From the NCBI RefSeq assembly GCF_018207095.1, contig NZ_QOCZ01000017.1, positions 1-54,834 of the forward strand: 54,834 nucleotides of DNA, written 5' to 3'. Positions 38,826 through 46,947 of this stretch are shown here, in pieces; position 1 is the first letter of the stretch; every line of letters starts with the position of its first letter. The position numbers and the translations under genes were made by a program. The stretch comes from Nocardiopsis sp. MG754419 (lineage in GTDB: Bacteria > Actinomycetota > Actinomycetes > Streptosporangiales > Streptosporangiaceae). A model generated the notes under the pieces. The model saw only the letters and a list, made by a program, of their open reading frames with translations. It ran no database searches and was not told where the DNA came from.

Positions 38826-39710
38826 TCAGGCCCGGAGATGGGTGGCGGCGAGTTCGTCGATCGACTCCGCCAGGATGTCGGGGATCTCCAGGGGGCCCAT
38901 GTGCCCCAGACCGGGAACCTCCCGCACCTCCTCGCAGTGCGGTACGAGCGAGCCGATGTGGTGGGCGTGCCACGCCGGGGTGAGTTTGTCCTCGGAGCCA
39001 CCGAAGACGACGGTCGGGGCGGTGATCCGGCGGGCGGAGTCGGACAGTTCCAGGCGTGTGATCACCCGGCCCCACTCGCTGCGGGCGACGCCGCCGCAGC
39101 CGTGCACGAGCCGGGCGCACAGGCGTTTGGTGGCCCGGTCGGTCGCCTTCCCCATGACGAGGTACCGGAAGATCTCCGCGCTGGCGACGCTGGGAGGGCC
39201 CAGGGGCACCGGCGCGGTCAGGAAGAGCCGCGAGCCGAGCCTGCCCAGCGCCCCCGGCAGGGGGATGGCCGTGGCCCGGTTCGCCAGGTCGGTGCATCCG
39301 GTGTTGGTGAGCAGCACGGCGCCCGCCCGCTCCTGGAAGGTCGCTCGGGGAGCCGCCGCCATGATGGTCATCCCGCCCATACTGTGCCCCGCCATGACGG
39401 CCCGACCCCCGGAGGGGACGGTGGCCTCCAGGACGGCGCACAGGTCGTCGGCGAGTTTCTCGGCGCTGTAACCGGCGCGCGTGAGGGGTGTCTGGCTGCG
39501 ACCGTGCCCGCGCTGGTCGTACAGCACCACGCGCAGTCCCGGATCGAGCCGTCGGACCACGCGTCCCCAGGAGGCGAGCGACGTCGACCAGCAGTGCGAG
39601 AGGACCACGGTCGGGCCGTCGTCCGGGCCGCGGACCTCGACGTGCAGCAGAGTGCCGTCGGCGGAACGGATCCGCGATTCCCGTGCGTCGCCCACGTGTC
39701 GTATCGCCAT
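38826..39710 (-). CDS. alpha/beta hydrolase
   Basis: A 294-residue serine hydrolase. TVVLSHCWSTSLASW (oxyanion region), VVLYDQRGHGRSQTP, the nucleophile elbow AVMAGHSMGGMT, and the acid/histidine blocks VVFGGSEDKLTPAWHA and VPGLGHMGPLE are present. The start is ATG 39710 with AAAGGTGA five bases upstream. The longer frame (to 39899) runs into the DUF4873 gene and is not family-like. It is the last gene of the minus-strand oxidation operon. A Baeyer-Villiger enzyme makes esters or lactones, and a hydrolase in the same operon would naturally cleave them (inference). Confidence 0.9.
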   Translation of the reverse strand: MAIRHVGDARESRIRSADGTLLHVEVRGPDDGPTVVLSHCWSTSLASWGRVVRRLDPGLRVVLYDQRGHGRSQTPLTRAGYSAEKLADDLCAVLEATVPSGGRAVMAGHSMGGMTIMAAAPRATFQERAGAVLLTNTGCTDLANRATAIPLPGALGRLGSRLFLTAPVPLGPPSVASAEIFRYLVMGKATDRATKRLCARLVHGCGGVARSEWGRVITRLELSDSARRITAPTVVFGGSEDKLTPAWHAHHIGSLVPHCEEVREVPGLGHMGPLEIPDILAESIDELAATHLRA

Positions 39711-39789
39711 CGGATCACCTTTCGGGTGTGGGGGTGCAAGGATGCGGTCCCCCGGGCCGGCGCGTGGCCCGGGGGACGTCCGGTCCGCC

Positions 39790-40119
39790 TCAGTCATCCT
39801 CCAGGATGATCCGGGGGACGGCGAAGGGAGGCGTTCCCGCCCCGTTGACGGGGTGTCCGCCCCACAGGTTGGGGCCGTCGAGGGTGCCGGCGCCCGCATA
39901 CCCGTCCGGGGTGCGCAGCACGACCTCGCGTGTCCCGTCCTCGTAGGCGCGGGTGACCTCGGGGTGCGCCGACAGGCGCCCGGTCCACCGGTAGTCGCCG
40001 GTCAGGGGGGAGAAGTGGCCGGCCAGGTGGGCGCCGACCTCCACACCCTCCGTGGCGTCCTCGGAGAGCAGCACCGTCACGGTGCCCCGGTACTCCTCTT
40101 CGTCGTCGAAGCCGCTCAT
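39790..40119 (-). CDS. DUF4873 domain protein
   Basis: A 109-residue protein with the DUF4873 pattern: EEYRGTVTVLLSEDATEGVEVGAHLAGHFSPLTGDYRWTGRL, GTREVVLRTPDGYAGAGTLD and the tail FAVPRIILEDD. The start is ATG 40119 with GGAGGAGG seven bases before. Proteins or domains of this family recur beside or fused to flavin monooxygenases, and here it lies 15 bases downstream of one, suggesting a role as an accessory or stabilising subunit. No catalytic motif is visible. Confidence 0.82.
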   Translation of the reverse strand: MSGFDDEEEYRGTVTVLLSEDATEGVEVGAHLAGHFSPLTGDYRWTGRLSAHPEVTRAYEDGTREVVLRTPDGYAGAGTLDGPNLWGGHPVNGAGTPPFAVPRIILEDD

Positions 40120-40134
40120 GGTGTTCCTCCTCCG

Positions 40135-41658
40135 TCAGGCCGCGACGGCGTCGTCGCGGGCCGATCGTCGGGCCGAACGGATCCGTCGCAGGTCGTAGTT
40201 GTGCGGGTCGAACCAACGGGTGCGGAGCGCGAAGTTCCAGGTGAACGTGGGCCACAGGGTGGTGTTGCGGCCCTCCTCGTTGAGATACCAGCTCGCGCAA
40301 CCGCCGGTCACCCACACCGTGCCCCGCATCGCCGCGTGCACCTTGGCGTTGTAGGCCCGCTGGGCCTCCGCACGCGGTTCGAGCCGGTCGATCCGGTTGC
40401 GGCAGACGAACTTGAGCGCCTGCATCGTGTACCGGATCTGGGCCTCGATCATGAACACCTGGGAGGTGTGGCCCAGACCGGTGTTGGGGCCGGCCAACAC
40501 GAACAGGTTCGGGAACCCGCCGACCGTCGTGCCACGGAACGCCTGCACGTCGCCGCCCCAGTGCTCTCTGAGGGAGCGGCCCTCGGCGTCGAACAGGCGC
40601 TGCGCGATGGGCGGATCGCTCACGTGGAAACCGGTGCCGAGGATGATGGTGTCCACCTCGTGCTCGGTCTCGGTGCCGGACGCGTCCCGGGTGACGATGG
40701 AGTGCGGACGGATCTCCACGATGCCGTCGGTGACCACGTCCACGTTGGGGGAGGCCAACGCGGGGTAGTAGTCGTTGGACATCAGGATGCGCTTGCAACC
40801 CGGACGGAAGTTCGGCGTGAGTTTGCGGCGGAGCTCGGGGTCCTTGACGGACTGGGCGATGTTGGCGCGCCCCAGTCGCTCCACGACCCCCATCAGCCTG
40901 GGGTTCTTGGCGAAACCGAGGACGTAGCTCTCGCGTCCCCAGTAGATGCTCTTGCGGGCGACCTGCTGGGCGCCGGGGACGTTGCGAAAGAGCCAGCTCT
41001 CGGTCCTGGTGATGTCGCGGTCGTGCCGGAACATCACCCAGGGGGCGGTGCGCTGGAACAGTGTGAGGTGGTCGACCTCGGGTTGGATCCGGGGCACGAA
41101 CTGGATCGCCGAGGCACCGGTGCCGATGACCGCGACCCTGCGGCCGGTCAGGTCGTGGTCGTGGTCCCATTCCGCGGAGTGGAACAGCCTGCCCTCGAAG
41201 GAGTCGATGCCCTTGATGTCGGGGTGGGCGGGGTCGGCGAGCGGGCCCGCGCCGCTGATGAGGAACTGGGCGGTGAGGTCGCCGCCGGAGGTCTCCAGAC
41301 GCCATCGGTTCCGGTCGGGCTCCCACCGGGCCGCCCGGACCTCGCTGTCGCGGCGCAGGTGCGCGTCGACGCCGTGTTCGCCGGCCACGCGCTCGATGTA
41401 CTCCCGGATCTCCGTCTGTGGGGAGAAGGTGCGGCTCCAGCGAGGGTTGAGCGCGAAGGAGAAGGAGTACAGGTGGGAGGGGACGTCGCAGGCGGCACCG
41501 GGGTAGGAGTTGTCCCGCCAGGCCCCGCCGATGCCGTCGGCCCGCTCCAGGACCACGAAGTCCCTGAGCCCGGCCTGCCTGAGGCGGACCGCCATGCCGA
41601 TGCCGGCGAAACCGGTGCCGATGACCGCCACCCGGTAGTGCGGTACTGCTTCGGTCAC
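40135..41658 (-). CDS. flavin-containing / Baeyer-Villiger-type monooxygenase
   Basis: A 507-residue FAD- and NADPH-dependent monooxygenase. The FAD site is AVIGTGFAGIG (GxGxxG at 14-19) with VVLERADGIGGAWRDNSYPGAACDVPSHLYSFSF. The Baeyer-Villiger fingerprint FxGxxxHxxxW appears as FEGRLFHSAEWDHD. The NADPH site is VAVIGTGASAIQF, and IILGTGFHVSDPPIA and GFPNLFVLAGPNTGLGHTS also match. The start is GTG 41658 with GGAAGAG upstream. It resembles mycobacterial MymA/EtaA-type enzymes. It sits after a 261-base gap with conserved-loop hairpins, in an operon with SDR, diiron oxygenase, DUF4873 and hydrolase genes. Likely substrates are ketones or lipids. Confidence 0.92.
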   Translation of the reverse strand: MTEAVPHYRVAVIGTGFAGIGMAVRLRQAGLRDFVVLERADGIGGAWRDNSYPGAACDVPSHLYSFSFALNPRWSRTFSPQTEIREYIERVAGEHGVDAHLRRDSEVRAARWEPDRNRWRLETSGGDLTAQFLISGAGPLADPAHPDIKGIDSFEGRLFHSAEWDHDHDLTGRRVAVIGTGASAIQFVPRIQPEVDHLTLFQRTAPWVMFRHDRDITRTESWLFRNVPGAQQVARKSIYWGRESYVLGFAKNPRLMGVVERLGRANIAQSVKDPELRRKLTPNFRPGCKRILMSNDYYPALASPNVDVVTDGIVEIRPHSIVTRDASGTETEHEVDTIILGTGFHVSDPPIAQRLFDAEGRSLREHWGGDVQAFRGTTVGGFPNLFVLAGPNTGLGHTSQVFMIEAQIRYTMQALKFVCRNRIDRLEPRAEAQRAYNAKVHAAMRGTVWVTGGCASWYLNEEGRNTTLWPTFTWNFALRTRWFDPHNYDLRRIRSARRSARDDAVAA

Positions 41659-41707
41659 GTCGCTCTTCCCTTCGTGCGTCCCGGCCGGAACGGAACAGGC
41701 GTAGCGG

Positions 41708-41878
41708 CCGGTGGGTAGGCCCCCGGAGGACGTGGCGCGTTCCGCCCACCGGGGGAGGGGTGCCGGGTCCGGGAGCGTGGCGCGTTCGCTCCCGGACCCG
41801 GCGTCTCGGGGCCGTCGTCGGAGGGCGTGGCGCGTTGCGCCCTCCGGCGACGGCGTTCTCGGGGGACCCGACGGTCCC
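41708..41878 (-). repeat. array of stem-loops sharing the loop TGGCGCGTT
   Basis: The 10-mer GTGGCGCGTT occurs at 41732-41741, 41777-41786 and 41827-41836. Copies two and three sit in the loop of long hairpins with unrelated stems: 41762-41777 with 41787-41802 (16 bp, perfect) and 41811-41827 with 41838-41854 (17 bp, one wobble). Copy one lies in a looser fold (41708-41715 with 41745-41752). A fourth small hairpin without the motif is at 41863-41878. All lie between the diiron and monooxygenase genes, in the operon transcript, whose RNA would carry AACGCGCCA in the loops. The role is unknown. Confidence 0.75.
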
Positions 41879-41919
41879 GGGACGGATGGCACGGTGCGAG
41901 GCCATCGTGGCGGACGGGG

Positions 41920-42834
41920 TCAGCGGCCCAGGAGGCCGGCCCTGTTCCAGAAGTACCGGCCGAGGCCGGAGATGGCGCCCGCGGTGTCGAGGGTCTTGAC
42001 CACCTTGCGCGCCGCCCAGGTCTTGGTGTCGACCCAGTGCGGGTTGGCCCTGGCGACCCGGGAGGCCTCCTCGGGGTCGAGCCCGACCTGCTCGTAGACC
42101 TTCGGGTTGATCAGCCGGGTCGCGGAGTAGTAGGTGACCAGACCCAGCACGATCCGACTGTAGGCCTGGTTGAGGGCGCCGCGCCGCGGCCAGTCCCGCT
42201 GGAACTCCTCGCGGGCGTAGCGCATGTGCCGCGCCTCCTCGGTCACGTGGATCCGTGCGACCGCGCGCACCAACGGCAGGATCTGCTCGTCGGGGACGGC
42301 CTCGCGCTGGAGCTGGTCCAGGACCTCCTCGACGAACAGGGCGCCGGCGAAGATCAGCGGACCGTGCGCGATCGCCTTGAACAGTCGGCCGAGGTGGAAG
42401 GTGACCGGGTCGAGGCGGTGGGTCTCCCACCCGAGCTTCTGCACCATCTTCGCGAACATGATCGTGTGCCGGCACTCGTCGGCGATCTCGGTGTAGGCGT
42501 ACTGGACGTGCAGCGAGGTGGGGTCGTTGTGGTACGCGTGCCGCACCAGCATCTGCATGAGGATGGTCTCGAACCAGATGCCGATGGTGGCGACGCTGGC
42601 GACCTCCAGACGCGAGAGCTCCTTGCGCTTCTCCTCGCTCAGGCCCTCCCACAGGTGGGTGCCGTAGATCGAGATGCGCTCGGGGCGGATCGCCCACATG
42701 TCGGGGTCCACCGGGGCGTCCCAGTCGATCTCGACGAGCGGGTCGTAGGAGGCCTTGGCTGAACCGCGCAGGAGGCGTTTGGCGATGTCCTCGCGGTCGG
42801 TGGTCTTGGGCTTGGCGACGGCTTCGGCGGTCAA
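41920..42834 (-). CDS. AurF-family diiron oxygenase
   Basis: A 304-residue helical protein of the AurF (p-aminobenzoate N-oxygenase) family. Iron-ligand-type motifs on successive helices: RLEVASVATIGIWFETILMQMLVRH, YTEIADECRHTIMFAKMV (ExxxxxH), ALFVEEVLDQLQRE and VTEEARHMRYAREEF (ExxRH). The start is TTG 42834, chosen because AAGGAG lies six bases upstream. The upstream SDR stop falls next to that ribosome site, 11 bases before the start, implying coupling. Family members oxidise amines or hydroxylate substrates; in this lipid-oxidation setting the substrate is not predictable. Confidence 0.88.
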   Translation of the reverse strand: MTAEAVAKPKTTDREDIAKRLLRGSAKASYDPLVEIDWDAPVDPDMWAIRPERISIYGTHLWEGLSEEKRKELSRLEVASVATIGIWFETILMQMLVRHAYHNDPTSLHVQYAYTEIADECRHTIMFAKMVQKLGWETHRLDPVTFHLGRLFKAIAHGPLIFAGALFVEEVLDQLQREAVPDEQILPLVRAVARIHVTEEARHMRYAREEFQRDWPRRGALNQAYSRIVLGLVTYYSATRLINPKVYEQVGLDPEEASRVARANPHWVDTKTWAARKVVKTLDTAGAISGLGRYFWNRAGLLGR

Positions 42835-42845
42835 CGGCTGCTCCT

Positions 42846-43700
42846 TCAGGAGAGGGCGGTCGGTGCGTGCGGGGTGCCGTGGCGGGCGTGGAGGCCCTGC
42901 GCGATCTCCGCGTCGGCGAAGGCACCGTCGGTGAGGAGCAGACCGAGTTGGAGCGACACGATCTGCTCGGTGGTGCCGGGGAAGTGTCGGGTCAGGTGGA
43001 GTGCGGCGGTTCCCAGGGCGGTGGAGGCGACGTCACGTGGTGCGCGTTTGGCGCCTGCGGCCCTGACCACCGCCATGACGGTGTCGCGCTCGGTCTCGAC
43101 GGGGACGAGGCCGTCGAGGGAGGCGCCGGTGGCGCGGGAGCTCTCGTGGATCGGGGTGTCGACGAAACCCGGATGGACGGTGGTGACCTCCACGTGGGTT
43201 CCGTACTCGGCGCGCAGACAGTCCGCGTAGGCGGTGACGGCGCGCTTGGAGACGGTGTAGGCGCCGGCCAGCGGCAGTTGCAGATGGGCGAGCAGGGAGG
43301 CGGTGACGATCACACGGCCCCGACCCCGTACGAGGTGGGGCATGGCGGCCGCGGTGACCCGCCAGGTGCCGAGGAGGTTGACCTCCAGTGCCTGGTGGGC
43401 GTGCGCGTCGGGCGCGTGGCCGATGTCCACGGAGGGTCCGACCCCGGCGTAGTGGACGAGCAGGTCCAGATCACCGCCGAGCCGCTCGACCGCCTCGGCG
43501 ACCCCGTCACGGACCTGGCGGTCGTCGGTGATGTCGCAGGCGATGACGCCGGGGGCGGGCTTGTGGTCGAGGCCGATGACGTTGACGCCGATGTGGCGCA
43601 GGACCGCGACGGTGGCGCTGCCGAACGCCCCGGAGGCGCCGGTGACCAGGGCGTTCCGGCCGGGGAGGCGGCGCAGATGGTGCGGCAAGGGGGGCGTCAT
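42846..43700 (-). CDS. short-chain dehydrogenase/reductase
   Basis: A 284-residue SDR. The coenzyme site is ALVTGASGAFGSATV (TGxxxGxG-type); VHYAGVG stands in for the NNAG motif. The catalytic Ser is in VIVTASLLAHLQLPLAGAYTVSKRAV, with the Y-x-x-x-K pair. The start is ATG 43700 with GGAGGAG six bases upstream. It heads the operon SDR, diiron oxygenase, monooxygenase, DUF4873, hydrolase, and its promoter carries the dyad shared with the DUF6230 operon. A likely role is alcohol-to-ketone oxidation ahead of the Baeyer-Villiger step (inference). Confidence 0.92.
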   Translation of the reverse strand: MTPPLPHHLRRLPGRNALVTGASGAFGSATVAVLRHIGVNVIGLDHKPAPGVIACDITDDRQVRDGVAEAVERLGGDLDLLVHYAGVGPSVDIGHAPDAHAHQALEVNLLGTWRVTAAAMPHLVRGRGRVIVTASLLAHLQLPLAGAYTVSKRAVTAYADCLRAEYGTHVEVTTVHPGFVDTPIHESSRATGASLDGLVPVETERDTVMAVVRAAGAKRAPRDVASTALGTAALHLTRHFPGTTEQIVSLQLGLLLTDGAFADAEIAQGLHARHGTPHAPTALS

Positions 43701-43727
43701 GTGATCTCCTCCACAGTCATTGCCGGA

Positions 43728-43756
43728 ACGTTACAACGGTCATTGTCACAATGCAA
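43728..43756 (-). promoter_or_regulatory. SDR operon promoter with MerR-type dyad
   Basis: Reading the minus strand, -35 TTGCAT (43751-43756) and -10 TAACGT (43728-43733) are separated by 17 bases. The spacer is occupied by the 20-bp dyad GTTACAA-N6-TTGTCAC (43730-43749), an inner CATTGT-C-ACAATG palindrome overlapping it at 43741-43753. A dyad inside the -35/-10 spacer is the hallmark of MerR-controlled promoters, and a MerR gene lies 400 bases away. Confidence 0.7.
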
Positions 43757-43775
43757 TGGGGTGAAGCGGTGAATT

Positions 43776-43787
43776 TACTCGCGAGTA
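43776..43787. promoter_or_regulatory. 12-bp perfect palindrome TACTCGCGAGTA
   Basis: Lies 20 bases upstream of the SDR -35 in the divergent region. It could be a second operator or an activator site. No matching copy was noticed at the other promoter of the regulon. Confidence 0.35.
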
Positions 43788-44140
43788 GGTTCCGGTGTTC
43801 GCGGTGTGTCCTGCGTACGCGCGAGGTCGGGCCGTCGGGGGTCCGGGGTCGACGGCCTCCGGTGGCTAAAGGGTGCACCGGTCGGGGCCGTCGGGGAAGG
43901 CTCGGATCGCGTCGCGTGGCGGTGACCGGGCATCGACGGGTCGGTGGGCGCCGGCACGGGGCGCCGATGCGGCGGGCCCACTCTCCTCTCGTGTGTTCGG
44001 CGCCGGATATGAGCCTTATGGGGCTTTCGTGGGCTTTGGCCTTATCGGCACGGTTGCGCCGGGGCATGACGCTTCGTGTCGACCACGATCGGTGGCGTGA
44101 AAGGCCCCGAATACCGACGAGTACGGCCCTCTCGTGTCTT
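43788..44140. other. 353 bases of divergent intergenic DNA without a gene
   Basis: GC-rich sequence between the SDR operon promoter and the MerR promoter. Open frames are shadow-like. A lower-GC patch near 44008-44052 (TATGAG, CTTATG, CTTATC words) could hold further promoter elements, but none fits a consensus. Confidence 0.4.
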
Positions 44141-44146
44141 TAGGGT
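44141..44146 (+). promoter_or_regulatory. -10 element for a leaderless MerR transcript
   Basis: TAGGGT ends six bases before the ATG at 44153. There is no Shine-Dalgarno sequence in the six bases GGTGCC between, so translation probably starts at the 5' end of the RNA. Confidence 0.45.
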
Positions 44147-44152
44147 GGTGCC

Positions 44153-44932
44153 ATGGCCGAATACCGCATTGACGAACTCGCCCGGCTCGCCGAATCGACG
44201 GTGCGCAACGTCCGGGTGTACCAGGACCGGGGGTTGCTGGCCCCGCCGCGACGTCAGGGGCGCGTCGGCATCTACTCGGAGGCGCACCTGGCGCGCCTGC
44301 GGCTGATCGGCCAGCTGCTCCGTCGCGGCTACACCTTCGCCAACATCGGTGAGATGTTCCAGGTGTGGGAACGCGGGGGCGACCTGTCGGAGATCCTCGG
44401 CTTCGAGTCGGCGATCGGTGACGCCTGGACCGACGAGATCGCCGACTACGTCGGGCTCGGCGAGATCCGCGAACTCTTCGGCAAGGACGTCACCCCCCGG
44501 ACGATAAGGCGGGCCCTCGAACTCCGCGTCCTGGAACGCGACGGTCTGCGTTTCCGGATCCCCAGCCCCCGCCTGTTCCACGCCGGGGTCGAGCTCGTCA
44601 AGCTCGGCATGAGCGTCGACTCCGTCCTCGACATCGCCGAGAACCTCCGCCACCGGATCGGCGACGTGTCCGAGCACATGGTCCGGACCGTGACCGACCA
44701 CATCGTCGACGAGTACACCCCCGGCAGCGTCATCCGCGCCGACGAGGTCGCGCAGATCGCCGAACTGATCCGCAGAGTGCGTCCCCTGGCCCAGCAGGCC
44801 GTCGACGCGGTCCTGGCCCAGGAGATGGCCCACCACCTCAGCGACGTCATGGGCGATCACTTCGCGGAGGCACTGGAGGAGCTCCGGGCGCACGAGAGCG
44901 AGGACGACGAGGGTCCCGCGGGCCCGTCCTGA
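44153..44932 (+). CDS. MerR family transcriptional regulator
   Basis: A 259-residue regulator. The N-terminal MerR domain is clear: YRIDELARLAESTVRNVRVYQDRGLLAPPRRQGRVGIYSEAHLARLRLI, then LLRRGYTFANIGEMFQVWERG. No cysteine metal-binding motif is seen, so the inducer is more likely organic. The long C-terminal part (LEEL... helical, about 160 residues) is a putative effector domain. It is divergent from the SDR operon and is the obvious candidate to bind the spacer-located dyads at 43730-43749 and 46955-46974. Confidence 0.92.
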   Translation: MAEYRIDELARLAESTVRNVRVYQDRGLLAPPRRQGRVGIYSEAHLARLRLIGQLLRRGYTFANIGEMFQVWERGGDLSEILGFESAIGDAWTDEIADYVGLGEIRELFGKDVTPRTIRRALELRVLERDGLRFRIPSPRLFHAGVELVKLGMSVDSVLDIAENLRHRIGDVSEHMVRTVTDHIVDEYTPGSVIRADEVAQIAELIRRVRPLAQQAVDAVLAQEMAHHLSDVMGDHFAEALEELRAHESEDDEGPAGPS

Positions 44933-44934
44933 GG

Positions 44935-44965
44935 GAGGACACCCCCGTGGGTCCGGGGTGTCCTC
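44935..44965. terminator. bidirectional terminator hairpin
   Basis: A perfect 11-bp stem (44935-44945 with 44955-44965) with a nine-base loop, two bases after the merR stop and upstream of the convergent GMC gene end. Confidence 0.65.
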
Positions 44966-45011
44966 GTGGCCGCTCGCCGGGGCGTGGTCGGCTCCCGAAC
45001 CGACCGGTCCC

Positions 45012-46865
45012 CTAAACCGGGTCGACGCTCTCCGGGGTGGGCGCGGGGACCTCGGCCGCCTCCGAGCCCGGCTCGACCACCGTGAGCGGGAGTGACGTCG
45101 TGTACCGCAGCTCCGCGAACGCGCCCGCGGGCACGGCCGGATCACGGGGGAACACCGGCCGCACCCTCCGGTACACCGCGCCCTGTTCCGGGCGGGTGTC
45201 CTCCTCACCGTGGTTCGGCCACATCGACATGGCGCGCTCGGCCTGGGCGGTGATGGTCAGTGACGGGTTCACGCCCAGGTTCGCGGTGACCGCCGATCCG
45301 TCGACCACGTGCAGCCCGGGGTACCCGTACAGCCGGTGGTACGGGTCGATGACCCCGGTCTCGGCGTCGTCCCCGATCGGGCACCCGCCCAGGAAGTGCG
45401 CGGTCATCGGGACGTTGAAGGGATCGCCGACGGTGCCACCCGGGTGGCCGTCGATGCGTGCGGCCAGTCGCGTCGCGGCCTCCTGGCCCGCCGGAATCCA
45501 GGTGGGGTTGGGCTCTCCGTGTCCCTGCCGCGAGGTGAGCCTCGTCCCGCCGCCGAGCGGTCCGCGCGCGAGCGAGGTGGTCAGGGAGTTGTCCAGCGAC
45601 TGCATGACCAGACCGATGATGGTGCGCTCGGACCAACGGCGGTTGGAGAAGCTGCGGGCGAACACGGACGGGTGGCGCAGGATCAGTCCCACGTAGCGCA
45701 GCCAGCGCGGGATCCTCCCTCCTCCGGGCACCTGGATGGTGGTGAGCAGCCCCATCGCGTTGGATCCCTTGCCGTAGCGGACCGGCTCGATGTGCGTGTT
45801 CGGGTCGGGGTGGATGGACGAGGTGATCGCCACCCCGTGTGTGAGGTCCTCGGGCGGGCGCACCCGCTTGCTCATCGCGCCGACGAGCGCCTCGGAGTTG
45901 GTGCGCGTGAGGGTGCCCAGCGCGGCGGACAGGCGCGGCAGCATGCCGCGGTCCCGCATCCGGTGCAGGAGGACCTGGGTGTTGTAGGTGCCCGCGGCGA
46001 CCACCACCTGTCGGGCCGTGAACGTGCGGGCGTTCTCCCGGCGTCGGGGGGCGTCCGTGCGGACGGTGTCGACGGCGTACCCCCCGCCCTCGGCGTCGGG
46101 GCGTTCGCGCAGCCGCTCGACGGTGGTCAACGGGTGCACCTCGGCCCCGCCCCGTTCCGCGAAGTACAGGTAGTTCTCGGTGAGCGTGTTCTTGGCGCCG
46201 TGGCGGCAGCCGGTCATGCACTCACCGCACTCCCGGCAGGCCCGTCGCTCCGGACCGGCGCCGCCGAAGTAGGGGTCGCCGACAGGCGCACCCGGAGCGG
46301 CGGTGGAGCCGTCTCCGTCCTCACCGTCGCCGAAGCACACGCCCACGGGGGTGAGCCGGAAGGTGTCGCCCACCCCCATCTCCTCGGCGACCGCCTTCAG
46401 GTGCACGTCGGAAGGGGTCATGGTGGGGTTGGTGCGCACGCCGAGCATGCGTCGTGCCTGGTCGTAGAAGGGGGCCAGTTCCGACTTCCAGTCGGTGATG
46501 TGCCGCCACTGTGGATCCTCGAAGAAGGGATCCATCGGGTGGTAGAGCGTGTTCGCGTAGTTGAGCGAGCCACCGCCCACCCCTGCCCCGGCCAGGATCA
46601 TGACGTCGCGCAGGAGGTGGATGCGCTGGATCCCGTACAGGCCCGCGCGGGGAGCCCAGAGGAAGTTCCTCAGGTCCCAGGACGACGACGGCAGGGTCTG
46701 GGGTGTGAAGCGTCGACCGGCCTCCAGGACGCCGACGCGGTAACCCTTCTCGGTGAGGCGGAGCGCGCTCACCGATCCGCCGAACCCGGAGCCGATCACC
46801 ACCACGTCGTAGTCGTGGCCGGCCTGCTCGGGGGCGGCGGGGTCTGTTGCGCTGTGAGGGGGCAT
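45012..46865 (-). CDS. GMC-family oxidoreductase, cholesterol-oxidase (ChoD)-like
   Basis: A 617-residue FAD enzyme. DYDVVVIGSGFGGSVSALRL is the FAD fold (GxGxxG at 25-30), followed by LEAGRRF, GAGVGGGSLNYANTLYHP, and a cysteine cluster C210-x2-C213-x2-C216-x3-C220 (CRECGECMTGCRHGAKN). C-terminal HFLGGCPIG, GLHVVDGSAVTANLGVNPSLTITAQAERAM includes the active-site His/Asn region. This is the ChoD-like branch, often called cholesterol oxidase, though true substrates are unclear. The start is ATG 46865 with GAGG ten bases upstream. The frame opens to 46961, but that would cross into the operator. It is divergent from the DUF6230 operon and shares the intergenic operator region. Confidence 0.9.
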   Translation of the reverse strand: MPPHSATDPAAPEQAGHDYDVVVIGSGFGGSVSALRLTEKGYRVGVLEAGRRFTPQTLPSSSWDLRNFLWAPRAGLYGIQRIHLLRDVMILAGAGVGGGSLNYANTLYHPMDPFFEDPQWRHITDWKSELAPFYDQARRMLGVRTNPTMTPSDVHLKAVAEEMGVGDTFRLTPVGVCFGDGEDGDGSTAAPGAPVGDPYFGGAGPERRACRECGECMTGCRHGAKNTLTENYLYFAERGGAEVHPLTTVERLRERPDAEGGGYAVDTVRTDAPRRRENARTFTARQVVVAAGTYNTQVLLHRMRDRGMLPRLSAALGTLTRTNSEALVGAMSKRVRPPEDLTHGVAITSSIHPDPNTHIEPVRYGKGSNAMGLLTTIQVPGGGRIPRWLRYVGLILRHPSVFARSFSNRRWSERTIIGLVMQSLDNSLTTSLARGPLGGGTRLTSRQGHGEPNPTWIPAGQEAATRLAARIDGHPGGTVGDPFNVPMTAHFLGGCPIGDDAETGVIDPYHRLYGYPGLHVVDGSAVTANLGVNPSLTITAQAERAMSMWPNHGEEDTRPEQGAVYRRVRPVFPRDPAVPAGAFAELRYTTSLPLTVVEPGSEAAEVPAPTPESVDPV

Positions 46866-46947
46866 GGACTCGGACCTCTTTTTCGCAGCTCGGAAGCGGT
46901 ATCCCGTAGTGCGCCGGATACGAGTCCGCAACGATGATTGCGCCATC

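Noticed and set aside
41708..41854. CRISPR-like spaced repeats
   Set aside because: The repeat is only 10 bases, lies within self-complementary stems, and the intervals are stem sequence rather than unique spacers; no cas genes are nearby.
43776..43787. TACTCGCGAGTA palindrome considered part of the shared MerR element
   Set aside because: It is absent from the DUF6230 promoter and lies outside the -35/-10 spacer, so it was kept separate.
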